Shown here in pieces: positions 45,501 to 57,900 of a stretch of DNA of 64,000 nucleotides (position 1 is the first letter of the stretch; each line of letters begins with the position of its first letter). Origin of the DNA: Amoebophrya sp. A120. Lineage: Eukaryota > Sar > Dinophyceae > Syndiniales > Amoebophryaceae. The stretch covers positions 7,742,989-7,806,988 of the forward strand of contig CAJINV010000005.1 of the NCBI GenBank assembly GCA_905178155.1. The letters are read 5' to 3'. The notes below the pieces were generated by a model. It worked only from the letters and a program-made list of their open reading frames with translations. It searched no databases and was not told the origin of the DNA. A program made the translations under genes and the position numbers.

Positions 45501-45723
45501 CTTTTTTCGTGTGTATTTTCCCTTACAAGCCACGCATGACAGGTTTTCTCTGTCATGTAGAGCAAATTTGTGATGCTGTTCCTCAAAGAAAGTTACACTA
45601 ACACAGTTTTTTTCTTGGATAGAGAAAGAGCTTGATTAACAGCGTGAGGATTTTGTTCACGATGCCCTGCGATGGGACAGAACTGCCGCAGTTCTCGGCG
45701 AGCCGGAGAGGGCGGGTTTTCAT
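39544..45723 (-). CDS. gene 6: membrane-anchored alpha/beta hydrolase
   Basis: 1399 residues by the introner rule plus one GT-AG intron. ATG 45723 is preceded in frame by a TAA. A hydrophobic N-terminal stretch (ILTLLIKLFL, then FKLGPFVSLLYWLSKW) suggests a membrane anchor. The catalytic domain is C-terminal: oxyanion motif FCHGLGLGPH near residue 875, nucleophile elbow GHSFGT near 1207 with the serine, an acid candidate in GLDSIIP, and the histidine in NLGHAEFM near 1350. About 230 low-complexity residues separate the HGLGLG strand from the nucleophile. The fold suggests an esterase or lipase, substrate unknown; the middle third (residues about 150-700) is unrecognised. Exons: 45723-45622, 45407-45351, 45032-44742, 44587-43947, 43732-43649, 43399-42657, 42428-42141, 41866-41637, 41472-41196 and 41030-39544. 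Confidence 0.78.
41036..41195. mobile_element. introner, family H
   Basis: 160 bp, flanks TTTGG / TCTGG, arms CCACAGTAAATTTCCCGTAC and TGTACGGGAAATTTGTATTG. Joins FVINIPQ to IACRISDAN in gene 6. Confidence 0.9.
41478..41636. mobile_element. introner, family A, diverged
   Basis: 159 bp; the left arm is altered (GCAAATGCATACGTAGTCGT) and flanks GCGGT / ACCGT are weak. The exons join in frame (SFLFYG-ISQLVIPF). Confidence 0.84.
41872..42140. mobile_element. introner, family B
   Basis: 269 bp, TSD CAGCT perfect, ends TATCAAATGC and GCATTTGATA. Joins MNNALA to GAVSNKSTA. Confidence 0.93.
42434..42656. mobile_element. introner, family F
   Basis: 223 bp, TSD CGTTG perfect. Joins LKQLSN to ALFTMKTTI in gene 6. 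Confidence 0.93.
43405..43648. mobile_element. introner, family C
   Basis: 244 bp, flanks GATTT / GATTG. Joins DQKVQS to FTQLALTAA. Confidence 0.91.
43738..43946. mobile_element. introner, family G
   Basis: 209 bp, TSD CCGTT perfect, arms ACGAAAAAACTGTCTCACCG and CAGTGAAACAGTTTTTCC. Joins HIEQNG to GPALLTPRM. Confidence 0.92.
44588..44741 (-). other. GT-AG spliceosomal intron of gene 6
   Basis: 154 bp, donor GGAATG/GTATGA and acceptor CGTACAG/CTCCTGG on the minus strand, phase 0 (NGLGM-LLALELRRAL). The core-like GCATGACAAACTGATG is present near 44635, but there are no inverted arms. Confidence 0.8.
45038..45350. mobile_element. introner, family J
   Basis: 313 bp. Family J arms read GTGTCAGGATTGAAATCGTC. 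TSD CCACT perfect. Joins LYWLSKW to LKNRGNLKQ in gene 6. Confidence 0.93.
45413..45621. mobile_element. introner, family G (GTTACAC subtype)
   Basis: 209 bp, arms AAAAACTGTGTAAGTGTAAC and GTTACACTAACACAGTTTTT, TSD GAGAA perfect. Joins LLIKLFL to IAPFKLG within the membrane anchor. Confidence 0.92.
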
Positions 45724-46032
45724 CTTCTTTATGAGGTTTTATTTTAGTCGCAAGTTAAAGTTCTTTCATCCCGGCAATATACCAGACAGCGAGCCAGAGG
45801 GTCCTCGTCGTCCCTTTCTGCTCCGGAAAAGCAGAGTGAGTCGTAATTGTAAATGGTGTCCGTGAAGATCATATCATAAGTTGTGGAATGGTGGTCCTGC
45901 GATAATTCGTAACCAGGTCACAGTAGGTTTCTCCCGAAGGCGAAGACGACATTAACAAACTCCGAAAGTTTTTCAGCCACACGAGTCTACTTCGGAGAGA
46001 ACCAACTGCTCTCGCCAGGCGTGCTAGTCGAC

Positions 46033-46097
46033 GTGTCAGGAAACAAAAAACCGAAGAGTGAGAGTGCCGAATCCGGATTTTTGATAATCGTCCGTCA
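46033..46097. repeat. dispersed repeat R1, copy 1
   Basis: Contains CAGGAAACAAAAAACCGAAG, then AGTGCCGAATCCGGA, and ends with a CCGTCAG tail. Near-identical copies occur at about 46897 and 47830. Confidence 0.75.
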
Positions 46098-46585
46098 GAA
46101 CCAATCCACGCGGCGTGCGCCGCGTGGGAAAAAATACGCAAACCCTTCAGAATAGGTCTTAGATTGGGCGCGAAGCTTTACGATGCTTGGCCTTAAAGAG
46201 TCTCCAAACTCCAGTAAAGTGGCTGCCTTTGGCCTCTCTCGGAGGAACTACATGTGGAAAAAGCCGGCAATGTGGAAAAAGCCGGCAGCGACCACCTTCT
46301 GGCTTCTCTAAAGAGCCAGAGTCGGAAAAAGCTAAAAAGGCCGAGACGCCTCCTGCTGTACAAAACCACAGAGCTTTGGCAACTTTTCGGAGGACCAGGT
46401 CCGGAAGAAGCCAAGCGACTCGCTTTTTGCGTACTGAATCGGACAGCTTTGGCTTCTCCCCGGGGCGGAAACAGCAACGAGAAGCGAGCTTCGGGCTCTT
46501 CCCCGAGCGCCAGATCCAGAAAAAGCCAATGCGCCCTCTTTCTTTTTGCTTGGAGTGAGGTAACAAACTAAATCTGGAACTTCGC

Positions 46586-46628
46586 GGTTGAGTTCTTATC
46601 CGGCCGCCGGCCGGATGAGAACTCAACC
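46586..46628. repeat. 43-bp near-perfect palindrome
   Basis: Arms GGTTGAGTTCTTATCCGGCC and GGCCGGATGAGAACTCAACC with a 3-bp spacer and one mismatch. It could be a hairpin terminator, a transposon end or a cruciform. No gene end lies next to it. Confidence 0.8.
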
Positions 46629-46896
46629 ACATCACCGGCGGAATCCGGCTGGCCGGCCCTGTCCTCTTCCCCCGTCCCCAACCGGTCGATCCACTGGCCG
46701 CGTTGTTAGTTTCACTAGGCCAAAGGCCCCAGCTTTGTAATGCAAAGGCAGCGCCCTGCAAAGGCAGCGGAAAGCGCCGAAACCCCAAAAGCAGGCGCGT
46801 GCGCGTTCTATTCTTTGTCTGTGCGGCTATTTTCTTTTTCGCTTCCACTACTATTTCGCGCGGTTTGTGCTTTCTATTTTTCCTACTTATTTCTAA

Positions 46897-46944
46897 CAAC
46901 AAAAAGCCGAAGAGTGAGCAGAGTGCCGAATCCGGAGTCTTGAA
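46897..46944. repeat. dispersed repeat R1, copy 2
   Basis: Contains AAAAGCCGAAGAGTGAGCAG and GTGCCGAATCCGGAGTCTTG. It lacks the leading GTGTCAGG and the CCGTCAG tail, so it is a partial copy. Confidence 0.7.
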
Positions 46945-47829
46945 TAAATTAGTGGTTCTGGTTTTCGAGTTTTACAACTTTAGTAAACGAGCAACGAACT
47001 GAAAACAGAGAAGATGAATAAAGAGAGAACGAACTGAGTGGGAAAGTAAGTTTCTTTTTCTTGGAGGGGTTCGAACTGACGAGAAAAGGACAGTTTTTGT
47101 TTATGCGGGTGATCGAACTGGACAACGGAGAGAGAAGAAGGTTGTGCAGGAGGGGGATCGAACTGGGCAACATACAGAGAAGAAGGAGGAGGGGGGGGAA
47201 CGACCTGCACACCCGCGAGAAGGAAAAGGGAGACTCGCGGTGCACGAACTGAAAGGGAAGGAGGTCGAGCAAAAGAGCGCGGGGCGCCCAGGCTATGTGT
47301 TACCCCGCTTTTCCCCCCTCCCCCCCCCCCATTTTCTTGCGCTTTAGTGTTTATTCAATGCGAACACACAAAATACAATGAAAACCGGACAACCTAGGCC
47401 ATGAAGCGCAAAGGGGCAACCTAGAAAAAAATTTTGTTACTTTAGTTCATTTCCCTGCCTGGTTTTGCACATAAAAACTTCGCCGATAGCCAACTCTTTG
47501 CCGCAGTTTTGGCACATTCCGGCAAAAGAAATTGCCGAAATTTGGCAAGATTGAATTTGGAAAGCATTGCCATGGCTTAGGTTGTCCGGCTTTGCATTTT
47601 GCGCGTTCATGCTATCCACAGGGCCGGCGCCCTACCGCCCCCCGCCTCCTTTTTTCCCCTGGCTATTCCAATCGGCACGGGCTGCCTAAGCAAATGCGCA
47701 GGCAGTTCGCGCAGTCCACCAGCGCCCCACCGCGGGCCCCCACTTCGGCGATGGCTCCCGAACACGAAAAAAGCGCAGGGCCACGCGTTGGCTTTATTTA
47801 CTCAAAAAACCGAAAAGCGCAGGGCCACG

Positions 47830-47899
47830 CGTGTCAGGAAACAAAAAACCGAAGAGTGAGCAGAGTGCCGAATCCGGAGTCTTGAAATCTTCCGTCAGT
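47830..47899. repeat. dispersed repeat R1, copy 3
   Basis: Runs from GTGTCAGGAAACAAAAAACC to the CCGTCAG tail. It is preceded by a direct repeat GCGCAGGGCCACGCGT (47773 and 47817). Confidence 0.75.
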
Positions 47900-48933
47900 A
47901 CTGACACAAGGACCACGAGGACGCACCTTTGGTGACGTATACCTTCTTGCAGCCGACAACTCAAACCTCAGAAAAAGCCGTGTGGAGTTCAAAGTCGTGA
48001 CTCATCAAGCACAAAAACCGAGGATCCTCGTCTTCAAAGGTGAAGGTCGTCAAACAGATTACTTACTTTTCGTTTTCAGCTAAGTCTTCAGTGACATCAC
48101 CGAGTCAACAAGATGAAAAAACCTGCGGTAATAATGAGAGGGCAACTACACCGATGTACTTAAGTTTGTTTTCCTCGGTCGAAATAAGCTCTGATGTGGT
48201 GCACCGACAAAGGCTAAGAGCGGCAAGCTCTTTATATTAAAATGTAAACGAGTGACAACCGCGGAGGAAAACCAGTATGCAATGTTGAATATCGACGAAC
48301 CGGAAAGATGGAACCTCGTGCATTGATCGGAAGATGGGAAAAACATGACAACGATAAAGACACTGCACAGAAAAAAGTCGATTTTGTTCACACAAGCTGA
48401 CATGAACGAAAGCACAAAGGAGGAAGGGCGCAAGAACGAGAAGGTGAAACAAATGCATACAGATGTCGCAAATTAAAGTCATGCTTGTTATATTACTGAA
48501 CTCTTCTTGATGAACGTGAGGCAACAAATATGATCTCCAGCCTTGTGGCATCGACATTCCGATGCAATAGTTGCGGTTGAGAATCGTTGCCTCAACGGGT
48601 CGCGTGTGCCTTTGAAGATTTTGATGAGTGCTACATTGCTTTTGGAGGAATGGAGAAATACCGTGCGTCTGTTCCTGAAAGATTCTTATCCTTACGACGA
48701 GTACTAGTTTGTACACGAATAGAGTTGTTAGCGCAGCTAATTCTGTTGTAGGAATCTCCTTTAGCTATCCTAGTTTTATTGTCGTGGTGGTCGTCTTCTG
48801 TAGCTAGGTAACTATTTTACAAGACTTCTAGAGCTGTCACGATGTTGTATCCTATCTGTACGTCATGAAACAAAATCTACGCCTAAAATGATGAAACAAA
48901 GATGCAACTCCTCGAGAAGAAGTTTTTCAAATC

Positions 48934-51900
48934 TTACAAAAACAAAAGAAAAATACGGCCTCCGGTCGCGGGGTACAATTCGTTCTGAATCAACGCGTCC
49001 TTCCAAGAAATCACGTAGCCGGTCTTCTCTTTGGGTTTCATGCACCCCTTGCGGCAGCAATTCAAGTCGGTTTTGCAGACAGCGTCGCTGTCCCCATGGT
49101 TGTCGCACCACGTGACTACCGTGCCCATAGAACCAGCCCCATGTTCGGGAAAATACGCGTCCGGATTCCGCCGATTCTTTTGGTAAAAAGGCCGGCTCTC
49201 TTGGTCCGCGTTGTGCGAACCGCACGCGACGTTCTCGCACTTCGGCCAACACCACGTGTTATCGTAGTACCGCCCGGTTCCGTAGCTCGGTGCGCTTGCC
49301 GGCCAAAGGTGTTTCAGCACAAGCGGGACGCTCCCGTCGTTGGCACTAATGTGCCGCAGTTCATCCAACCCCGGCCTGCTTGTGCACGCCGTGCACTTCT
49401 GCGCGTGCGGGGCCGGGCAGTTCGTGAGTACTGGATCTAATGTACCCCGGGTACAAATGCACTTCGGGTGACAACCATTCGTCGGGTCCTCTTGCAAGTT
49501 TTGGTTCACCCCGCTGCATTTAAACCGCAAGCCTGTGTTTGTTTTTGCTTGGAAATCCACGGTGTTGCAGGAGAAAGAATCGGAGAAGTACACCGTGGCG
49601 CTCGCGGACTTATTATGCATTGCAAATATGTCTGGGTCAGGAAACATGTAAACTTCTGATGCGCATTTGAGACAAGACAAAAATCTGTCATGCATGAAAC
49701 GCAAAAGTTGCTCATTTCTTGTCACCAAAAGAGGGGTCTTGTCATGCGGATTAGGCATCCTCGCCTAACCTGCTCAAAACCTGCGTTGCTAGGACTTGCA
49801 TGCTAGACCTTCTGTGTCATGCACAAACAGCATCACACTCTTCCAGACCCAGACATATTTGCATTCGATACTTATCCTCACCGTGTAAATTCCCACTTGC
49901 CCGAAACCCGCCCCCAGGGTAAAACGCCGTATTTATGGCGTTCTCAAACGTTACAATCTCAACTGTTACACGATTTGTCATGCAAAATCAACATCAACAT
50001 CCACAGGGTGAAGCGACTTCGCATGACAAATTCCCGGAGGGCTAAACAGCATTTAAATAAGTGCGGAATATGTAATGCTAGAGGCGCAATTGTCCCCCTT
50101 TGACTTTTGCTATTCTTGCATTACAAATTCATGTAACAGTTGAGAATGTAACAATTGACAGTCCCATAGTATTCTTCACCAGCTTGTCCCAATCTTGACT
50201 CGGGTATTTTTGCCCGTTGATAACGTACCGGACCAAAACCGATTGCGAACTCGATGGCTTCTTACACCCCTGAATGCAACAGGTATTTGTGTCTGCCGCA
50301 TTCCCTTGGCAGTCATTGGTTGCGCAGAGAATTCCGCCAGCATTCGGTCGTTGCAAATACCGATCGGCCTTGCTCGTATCCGTTTGGCAGGCTCGTCCGT
50401 AAAAGCACTGCTCCCGACACCCAGTTAACGCCAACCCGTTCTTCGGAGCGTTGCAGGCGTAATGGGCTGTTCCGGTGTGCGTGGAAGCGCAGACCAGGTT
50501 GCTGCTCGAGGTACGCGCCTTATCGCAAGAAAAAACTGTTTCGCTGTGAACTTGTGATGCAGAAAATAATGGAACACAGAACTATTTGTCTTGCTACACC
50601 TGCATAGAGCATTGGAGTTCCAACCGTGTTTTTCCCTATGGGAAAAACGCGCATGGCAAATTTTCTGTGCCATGCGTAGCAAACTTGTGATGCAGATCTT
50701 GCAAAAACATTACAGTGAAACAGTTTTTTCTCGTGATACGCTTGCGCGTCAGGCGGGGCCGAGTCCAACAGGTTCCGCCACTTCGCGTTGCTCGAGATTA
50801 CATAGCCTTTCGGCACAGTCGTCACGGATTTTCGGCACCCGCGCCAGCAACAGACATTGTCCCGGTCCCCCGCGCCCGAGCACAACGGGTTCCCGCACTG
50901 ACTGTTGACCCTCGCTGGGTTGGCGGAATAGAAGTGGTCCAGATTGGACGAAGAGGTTATGAACTGTAAAAGTATCGCACTCGTATAAATGCATTACAAA
51001 TTTCCTCAGCATGAGACATAAAATTTGTAATGCGGATTTGGCTTCAGAACAAAATTTGCGAACGCATGTTTGCAATTACTACGAGTACGATACTTTTGCA
51101 CAGGATAGAGGTGAAGCCAGCACAAAACCCCCGATCCGATTCCGCTCGCGAGCAGGTTTCCGTGCAACAGGTGGCACGATCTACTGCGTTGTGGTCGCCA
51201 CCATTGATGAATGAACTGCAAAAGTATAGTATCGCACTCGTATAAAAAATGCATGACAAATTATTCCCTCAGCATGAAAATCATATGCGGATTTAGCTTA
51301 AGAAAAAAGTCTGTAATGCGTAATTGCAATTACTACGAGTACGATGCTTTTGCAGTTCGTATGATGTCCCGGAAACACGGCCAGGACACGCACTGGTAGT
51401 TTTGCGGCGAGCTCCGAACTTTGAACCCGGTGTGCACCTGGTTGGGAACCCCGCTGAACCCGGTCAATTGGCACGCCGCACCCTGAGTTCCCAAAGACCT
51501 GCACTTCATCGCGCAGCATGTCGCGGTGTCGTGATTTATCCTGAGTAAAAATCTTCCCACACCAGAGTCAAGATGGAAAATCCACTAGACAAATCAGCCA
51601 CCTCTGGTTGTTTCGCATGACAAGGTTATCCTCGTAGAAGTGGAATCCTGTTTAGCTAGTTCCGAAGCATCACAGACGTAGCATATCATGCTCATGCTGA
51701 TTCTAGCATCACAAATTCCACAACATGATTAGATTTGAAAATGGCTCTCGTGGGGCTCTGCATGAGAAACTTTTTTAGCATGCAGATTTGCATGACAACT
51801 CTGGGGTGGAGACATTTTTCCTCAGGATATGATTGCGCGAATGTTCGCACACGTTGTCCACGCAGGTATGGTATGCATTGCGAAAGCATCGTACAACTAG

Positions 51901-54900
51901 TAGTGATTGCAATACAAATTCCCTCCGCATTAGAAGAAATGGAATTTGTAATGCGGATTTACCGTAACATCTGGATTTGTAATGCATAACTGCAAACAGT
52001 ACGAGTCCGATGCTTTTGCATTGCATATATCGGCCAAATTCGCGGCGTCCCGAATTCCCGCCCAGCCGCCCCAGCTTATCAAATGCAAATATGTCTGGGT
52101 CTTGTCATGCAGCTTTTGCATGACCCATGAGGTCTGTGATGCATGCCCTAGCAACAGAGATTCTGCGAGGGCTTTCTGATGCTCCTACCGCATGAGAAAT
52201 GCCCTCCCCGCGTAGCACAAATTGCACCTCTTTTGCTGTTCATGCAATATAGATTTTCTGTAGAGTCCCAAAGCAGCATGACAAGTTGCATCCTTCCAGA
52301 TCCAGACATATTTGCATTAGATACAGCTCTTGCCCTCACAATGGCCCTTGGGAGCCGAGTGGCCGCATATGACCTGCAAAAGTATCGTACTCGTAGTCAT
52401 GCATTTCTTAAGGTAAATCCGCATTACAAATTTCATTTCTCATGCTGTAATGCTAAATCATATATACGAGTGCGGTACTTTTGCAATTCATACTGCACTT
52501 CATCAAACAGCATTTCTGCTCGTCGGCCGAGTTGTAGCCGCCCACGCAGCGATTTTTGCCGCAGTGCCCCGCGTTCGTATCAAAAGTAAAAATGTCTGGG
52601 TCTGGTGGAAACTTGTGATGCTGGGTTGCGTCTCATGATGAGGCTACAATTGCTGGCTCAGCATGACAAGTTTCTGAGCTCCTAGGTGTTCTTGCCTATT
52701 CTGCATGACAAACTGCGCTTCTGCATCTTCACAGAAAAACGGAGCTCTTGGGTATTAACGTGCATGACAGATTTAAGAGTCATGCCAGACAAGCATGACA
52801 AACATTCTTCCAGACAAGAATTCTTCCAGACAAGAATTCTTCCTGACCCAGACATTTTTGCACTTGATAGTTCGGCTTCAATTGCAAGTTGCCGGAGCCA
52901 TTGCAGGCGTGGGCGTGGTATGAATTGCAAAAGTCTCGTACTCGTATTGCAGTCATGCATTACAAGTCTTTTTCTTAAGGTAAATCCGCATTACAAATTT
53001 GGTTAACAGACCAGAATCTCAACGTTCTTGTCTCAACGTTCATGAGGCCGACGGGCAATCGTCTCAACGATTGCCCGGCGGCCCCAAACAACGCTCGTCG
53101 GCAGCGGCGGAGAGGTACGCCAGCCGGCCGGCCGGGGAGGTCGGCCGGCCGGCCAGCGGCGGAGAGGTCGTCGTCGTCGGCCAGGGCAGCCGCCGCCGGC
53201 CGGCCGGCCGGCGGCGGCTGCCCTGGCCAGCGACCAGAACCCCAAACCCTAGACCCTAATCCCTAACCTAAACGGTGCCGAAGTTGAGGCGTCGGTGTCA
53301 ACGTTGGGGCGTTTTGTCTCAACGTTGAGACAAATTGGCGTGGTTGAGATTTTGGTTTGTCAACCAATTTTATTATTTCTCATGCTGAGGAAATTTGTAA
53401 TGCATTGATACGAGTACGATACTTTTGCAATGCATACGTGGTTGCAGGTCTCCCGGCACCCGTCTATTTTCACTTCGTCGTTGGGGCCCAGACACCGGTA
53501 CACCGCGCCCGCGGAGTTCCCGCCGATTGAAACGCTGGTCTGCCCCGTGCCTCATATGGAGCTCCCAAACGCTACATTCTCAACTGTTACATGTACTTAC
53601 ATGAGTTTGTATGTAATGCAAGAATGGCAAAAGTGAAAGGGGGAAGCAGCTTGCGCCTTTTGCATTACAAGTTTGACGCCGATCCAAAAGTTATCTAGCT
53701 CGTCGAGAACTTGTCATGCGAAGCAGCTTGATGATGTAGATATCGATGGAGATTTTGCATGACAAATCAGGTAACAGGGGAGAATGTAACGCTTGAGAAT
53801 CCCATATCGCAGCGGAGCATGTTGTTGTTCCTCGTCCAGCCTGCGTTGTTGTCCGGCCGGGCGTCAGCAAGCAGGTCCTTCCAGTTCGCGAGCTCCATGG
53901 ATTTTCCCGGTATTGCAAGGAAAAATCCACCCTCCCCACATTGAAAGCGCATCCGTCTGAAAATTTGCGCCGCAGATTTCTGTCTTGCAAGAGGGCAAAC
54001 GTAGAGAATCCGCCGCGTTATGCAGGCACTCTGTCATGCTGTAAGGCCTACAGGGCAGACGTCTGCCATGCGAGACACCTACACCAAAAGGCCCCTGCCT
54101 AGGCCTACGATCTGCGTGCAGTCCTGTACCGCAAGACAGGTTTGATTTCTGTACACAGATTGCGCATCACAGATTTCCGTTTTGATGTGGGGAGGGGAAG
54201 TTTTTCCTTTTGATACCCGGTAGCGAGTAGCCGTACCGGGTGTTCCAGCTGATGCCTCCCCCACTCTGCGTGGAGGACCGTATGGATTGCAAATATGTCC
54301 GGGTCTCGAAACTTGTAATGCTGAACGGTCATGATTGAGTGCGCCTGTAAGTGCAGTGAAGCATGACAAATTTTTCGAACGCTTTCTCATGCGCAGCACG
54401 CATTACAAACTGCGATTTTGCATGAAAAAAACGGGATGCGTTTGCTCTTGACTTGCTGCTTATGCAATACAGATTTTCCAGGAGTGCGAGACATGCAATA
54501 CAGGATCAACCTTTCGTTCCAGACCAAGACAAATTTGCACTGGATAGACCACGGCGCGGAGCAACCCTTATCGCAACACGTGCTTACGTCGACACCGTAT
54601 GAAAGCCTCAGAACGGAAATCCTCAAAGTGGAAATAATTTGTGATGCATGAAATGCAAGGCAAAAAAGAGTGTATTGCAGAGGACACAACGGAGACCGAC
54701 TGTTGTCCTGCTAGGGGTGAAGAATTGGAATGCTGCTTAGCACGAGAGAAGGGCACCCCTTTGCCTTAATCTGCATGACAGACATGCTTTAAGGGCCCGG
54801 TAGATTTGTCATGCGCCGACTACACATGGCGTCTGAACTGGAATCGCTTTTTTGCATTACAAATTATTTCCACTTTGAGGATTTCCAACCTGAGGGCTTC

Positions 54901-57900
54901 ATACACCGTTCGCGCCGGGTCCGTAGCCGCAGTTGAACCCCGCGCAAAGAACCTTATGGATTGTAAAAATGTCTGGGTCTGGAAGGTTGGAACTTGTAAT
55001 GCTAACTTTCCACACCTAGAAAATCTGTATTGCATAACCGACAAAAGTCGCAGCCTCTTTTGTCATGCAAAAACGCAGTTTCTCATGCGGATTGCCTATG
55101 AGAAAGCGTTTTGGAAAGTTGTCATGCCGGACTGCATTCGGAAGTGTTTTCATCATGCACATTTTAGCATCACAAGTTTCCAGACCCAGACCTTTTTGCA
55201 TTTCTTTGATAAATCTTTGCGTCGCCGTGTTTCAGGAAGTGCTGCCGCTCATTGGAACTCCCGAATTTTTGTTTGTTGCATATGCAATACAAATTTGCCG
55301 TACATGTTGTACAGGATGCATCACAAACTTGAACCTCCCCAATTTGATGAACGAGCGTTGCTAAACTAGGATCGAAGCCAAGTTTTGTCACGCAGAGACC
55401 GCATTGCTAGTACGTGTACGGGAAATTTACGTGTGGATATTGCACCAGGACATGGTACAGGTCTGTCGGCAACACGCGGCCGCATCCCCAGGCACCGTGC
55501 TCAAGTTGCAGTCGTCCCCGTTGCTCTCACATTCCGCCCCATCGTTCCCGGAACGCTGTACTCGGCCCGTGCCACATGTGGAATTATCAAACAGTACGTT
55601 GCTAGCTGTTGCGCGAATTCGTGATGCAAGGATAGCAAAAGCACAAGGGAGAGCTTGATCTTGATGCGCGTCTCGCATCACAAATTCGGCACATATTTTC
55701 ATGCTGATTGGCCCCTCGAGGATTTTCCATGTGGAGTAGGTTGATCGTGTGGCGGCTCATGGTATTTTCGCACGACAAATAATCAACACGCAACAGCAAA
55801 CAATGTAACGTTCAAGAGTAGTCCCATACCACAGGACCCGATGTTTGGAAACGTGCACTTTTTTTTGCAGCACCTCTTGTGGTCTTCCGTATTCTTGTTG
55901 CACTTGTTGGTCAAACAATAGTTCGATGGGTCTGTGCGAATCACGTACTGACTCTGGAGATTGGCGTATGCGAGTACACAATTTTTCCCCCTCACTAGTA
56001 CTATAGCATGAACAGCAACACAAGCAGTGGCGCAAATGTCGTTTTGGCATGACAAATCTAGCGCGCGGACTGTGTGTACTAGTGCGCTTTATCGAGCGGC
56101 TCCGAGAACTTGTCATGCATGTGGTGCCATCATCATCATCATCATTTAGTGGACACCCGCACCCAGCGCCACAGGGCAAGGATCCCCTCCCCGGGGGGTG
56201 GGCGAGGAAGCACTTTCGGCGACCTCATCATACAAAAGCCGAGCGCTACCACAGCAAGTGCCAAAAGGCACGGAGTGGATTTGGTATTTTTCATGACAAA
56301 TGAGGGGGAGAGGAAGTTGTGCCCTCTCATAGCTCGTCGTCCGTGCAGAATGCCGTGGTCATCTCGCTGCATTTCTCCCGGCAGTCCGTATTGCGAATTT
56401 CCAACCGGCCGCCGGGCGACGGGCACTTGTAGACCGGGGAGGTCATCTGCACGTGCGTGTCTGTGTTACATACCAGGTACTGAGAAGTCTTCCAATTATT
56501 GTCCCCGGGGAAAGCGCCGTCGCTTCCCTGCTATGAATTGCAAAAGCATCGTACTAGTAGTAATCGCATCACAAATTTGCTCAGCCTGACAAATGGAATT
56601 TGTCATGCTGATTTACCTTGAAAAAGAGATTTGTTCTGCATACATGCGATTACTACGAGCTGTACGATACTTTCTGCACAGCATACCTGCTCTCGCAGTT
56701 TACTTCCGTCAATCTCGTACCCATGCAAATCGCTTGGGTCGTGGGCGCACTTGCGAACACAGCAGGCGCATCAACTGCGAATGTGTCTGGGTCTGGAAGA
56801 GTGCCAGACTTGTCATGCAGGTTTTCCATGACCCATGAGGTCTGGTATGTAGGACATAGCATGACAGATTCTGTGAGAGCTCTATCATGCCTATCCTGCA
56901 TGAGAACAAACTGCCTCTCGATTAGGTCAAAAGTGGACAGCTGCTTTTGGCAATCATGCAACACAGATTTTTACATGATTCAGATCTAGCATGACAAGAT
57001 GCTTTGTTCCAGACCCAGACATTTTTGCATTTGATAAGGTGTCAAAATCTACATGCTTGAGGCACCGGTTATAGCTGCACACTGATGAAGCAGTCTTGGT
57101 CTCTATCCTGAGTAAAAATGTCCCCACACCTGAGTCAAGATGGGAAATCTGCTAGACAAATCAACCAGCTTTGGTTGCTTGGCATGACAAGTTTGTCCCC
57201 GTAGTGTCATCCTCTTTAGCTAGTTCCGAAGCATCACAGATCTAGCATATCATGCAGATTCTAGCATCACAAATTCCAAAACAAGATTAGAAAATGCTTC
57301 TCATATAATAGCTCCGCAAGCGAAACTTTTTTGGCATGCAGGTTTGCATGACAACTTTAGGGTGTTTTATGTACTGGAAAAGACCAAAATTAAAGCACAG
57401 AGAAGTGGGGACGTTTTTACTGAGAATAGTCGGAAAATCCGAATCCGTACCGCAGATCCCGGGGTCCCGCGCCGAACCCGCGCTACACTTCTCCACACAC
57501 GTTTGCGGATCCAAAAGCAGCGGTTGCGGTTGGTTGCTCCCGCTGCATTTTACTTTCCTATTCGTGCCCTTGTTTTCGTGCGTGGCGGAATTGCACCAGA
57601 GCATGTTGGTCGGAACGTTTTGGTAAGTAGATACGCCTGGATAGCCCAGCGTGGCGTGCTGTCCTGAGTAAAAACGTCCCAACCCCGAAGTTCGAAGATG
57701 AGAAATCCGCAACACAAACCCCAGAGCTTTGGGAGTCGCGCATGACAGGTTCCTGTCTGCAGTCTAGCGGTGCTCAGCAAGGACAGCCGCATCACAAAGA
57801 CGCAGAAGTCAAAGTCTTATCCTGTTATAGAGGATCACAAATGCCAGAACACTACTAGAAGAAATGCCTCTCACGGGGATGCGCATCTCAAGTGTTGCAG

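Larger units (their letters stand above)
45724..48933. other. intergenic, gene 6 to gene 7
   Basis: The largest gene-free stretch, with no introner arms. It has a repeat-rich GC part at about 46.0-47.9 kb and an AT-rich part next to gene 7. An open frame at 48237-48716 (minus, 159 residues) shows no motif I can name and may be accidental. Confidence 0.5.

Noticed and set aside
47040-47230. tRNA-like T-loop motifs (GGTTCGAACTG, GATCGAACTGG repeated)
   Set aside because: I could not fold an acceptor, D and anticodon arm around any of them. They look like a degenerate tandem sequence.
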